NCBI GenBank assembly: GCA_022562175.1
Contig: JADFPU010000007.1
Location: 1 to 35,220, forward strand
Length of the DNA: 35,220 nt
Origin: Pseudomonadota bacterium
GTDB lineage: Bacteria > Pseudomonadota > Gammaproteobacteria > Eutrophobiales > Eutrophobiaceae
Direction of reading: 5' to 3'
The translations under genes and the position numbers were made by a program. Shown piece after piece: positions 34,951 to 35,220 of this stretch. The notes beneath the pieces were generated by a model. It did no database searches, was not told where the DNA came from, and saw only the letters and a program-made list of their open reading frames with translations. Each line of letters starts with the position of its first letter. Position 1 is the stretch's first letter.

Positions 34951-35220
34951 TTAGTCGATTTCAACCCTGCTGGGCCAGCCCCCAAGTTGCTGCCAGCGGT
35001 TGATAATCCAACAGAACAAATCAGCGGTTTTAGCGCAGTCATATAGAGCTGAGTGTGCTTCCACACTATCAAAGTCGATTCCAGCTAAAGGGCACGCTCG
35101 GGACAGCACCGCTTGACCGAAGGCAAGCGCTCCTAACGTTGCTGCGTGGAATGTAGAAAAGGGATGGAAGGGGTTTCTTTTGATGCTGTTCCGCTCGACT
35201 GCGGCTGAGATGAACCTCAG
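34951..35220 (-). CDS. rnt: Ribonuclease T, C-terminal part (cut by window edge)
   Basis: The last 89 codons of an RNase T (DEDD exonuclease) are present. Translation from 35220 reads [20 protein letters not shown], then [19 protein letters not shown], then the ExoIII motif [16 protein letters not shown] with conserved His and Asp, ending in [10 protein letters not shown] and RVEID. RNase T trims 3' ends of tRNA, 5S and 23S rRNA. The N-terminal part, with DE residues, is outside the window. It converges with grxD over a 29-base gap. Confidence 0.93.
   Translation of the reverse strand: MRFISAAVERNSIKRNPFHPFSTFHAATLGALAFGQAVLSRACPLAGIDFDSVEAHSALYDCAKTADLFCWIINRWQQLGGWPSRVEID

Noticed and set aside
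1-35220. Prophage, integron, CRISPR array, toxin–antitoxin or rRNA genes
   Set aside because: None seen on either strand; apart from the short palindromic elements the window is core genes.

Overview
The window is a chromosomal segment of a gammaproteobacterium of moderate GC content. It is almost entirely core genes. Three conserved clusters point to the class: tRNA-fMet–rimP–nusA–infB–rbfA–truB–rpsO–pnp, surE–pcm–nlpD–rpoS, and argD/argF near grxD and rnt. PBP1b (mrcB) fits too. A stand-alone FliK and a FlhB-like protein suggest a flagellated cell. I cannot place it to genus.

Layout, left to right. At the left edge are the 3' end of an unidentified gene and 5-formyltetrahydrofolate cyclo-ligase. 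Then come minus-strand genes: a sirtuin, rimO, metA with an upstream P-loop ATPase, and a stress-type module made of an ECF sigma factor, a membrane anti-sigma-like protein and a vWA lipoprotein. From 9.7 to 18.8 kb lies the transcription/translation operon, read on the minus strand from initiator tRNA to pnp. At 18.8-21.4 kb a radical SAM protein and a Memo–AMMECR1 fusion are divergent (the AmmeMemoRadiSam set). fliK and flhB-like follow on the plus strand. Then come a TPR lipoprotein with mrcB, a lysine-rich H1-like protein, adk, an Mth938-like protein, the rpoS cluster, the arginine genes, a PuuD-like membrane protein, grxD and the 3' end of rnt.

The least ordinary feature is the non-coding DNA. 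Several gaps hold short palindromic, MITE-like elements. One group is bounded by CTAG at both ends. Its members sit on TAG stop codons: one lies between two convergent genes (the Mth938-like gene and rpoS) and each end supplies the stop of one of them; another supplies the stop of the flhB-like gene; a remnant supplies the stop of truB. A related-looking element encodes the last residues of RimO. Other families are CACAGAG-type palindromes (three copies), a 163-base terminal-inverted-repeat element upstream of truB's stop, and twin hairpins near the ECF sigma gene.

Two genes show reading-frame anomalies. infB has two single-base losses 11 bases apart in its Ala/Lys/Glu repeat, splitting the frame. 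The H1-like gene ends at a run of nine A's, and an adjacent frame continues for about 40 basic residues. Both could be sequence errors or real biology, and both can be tested.
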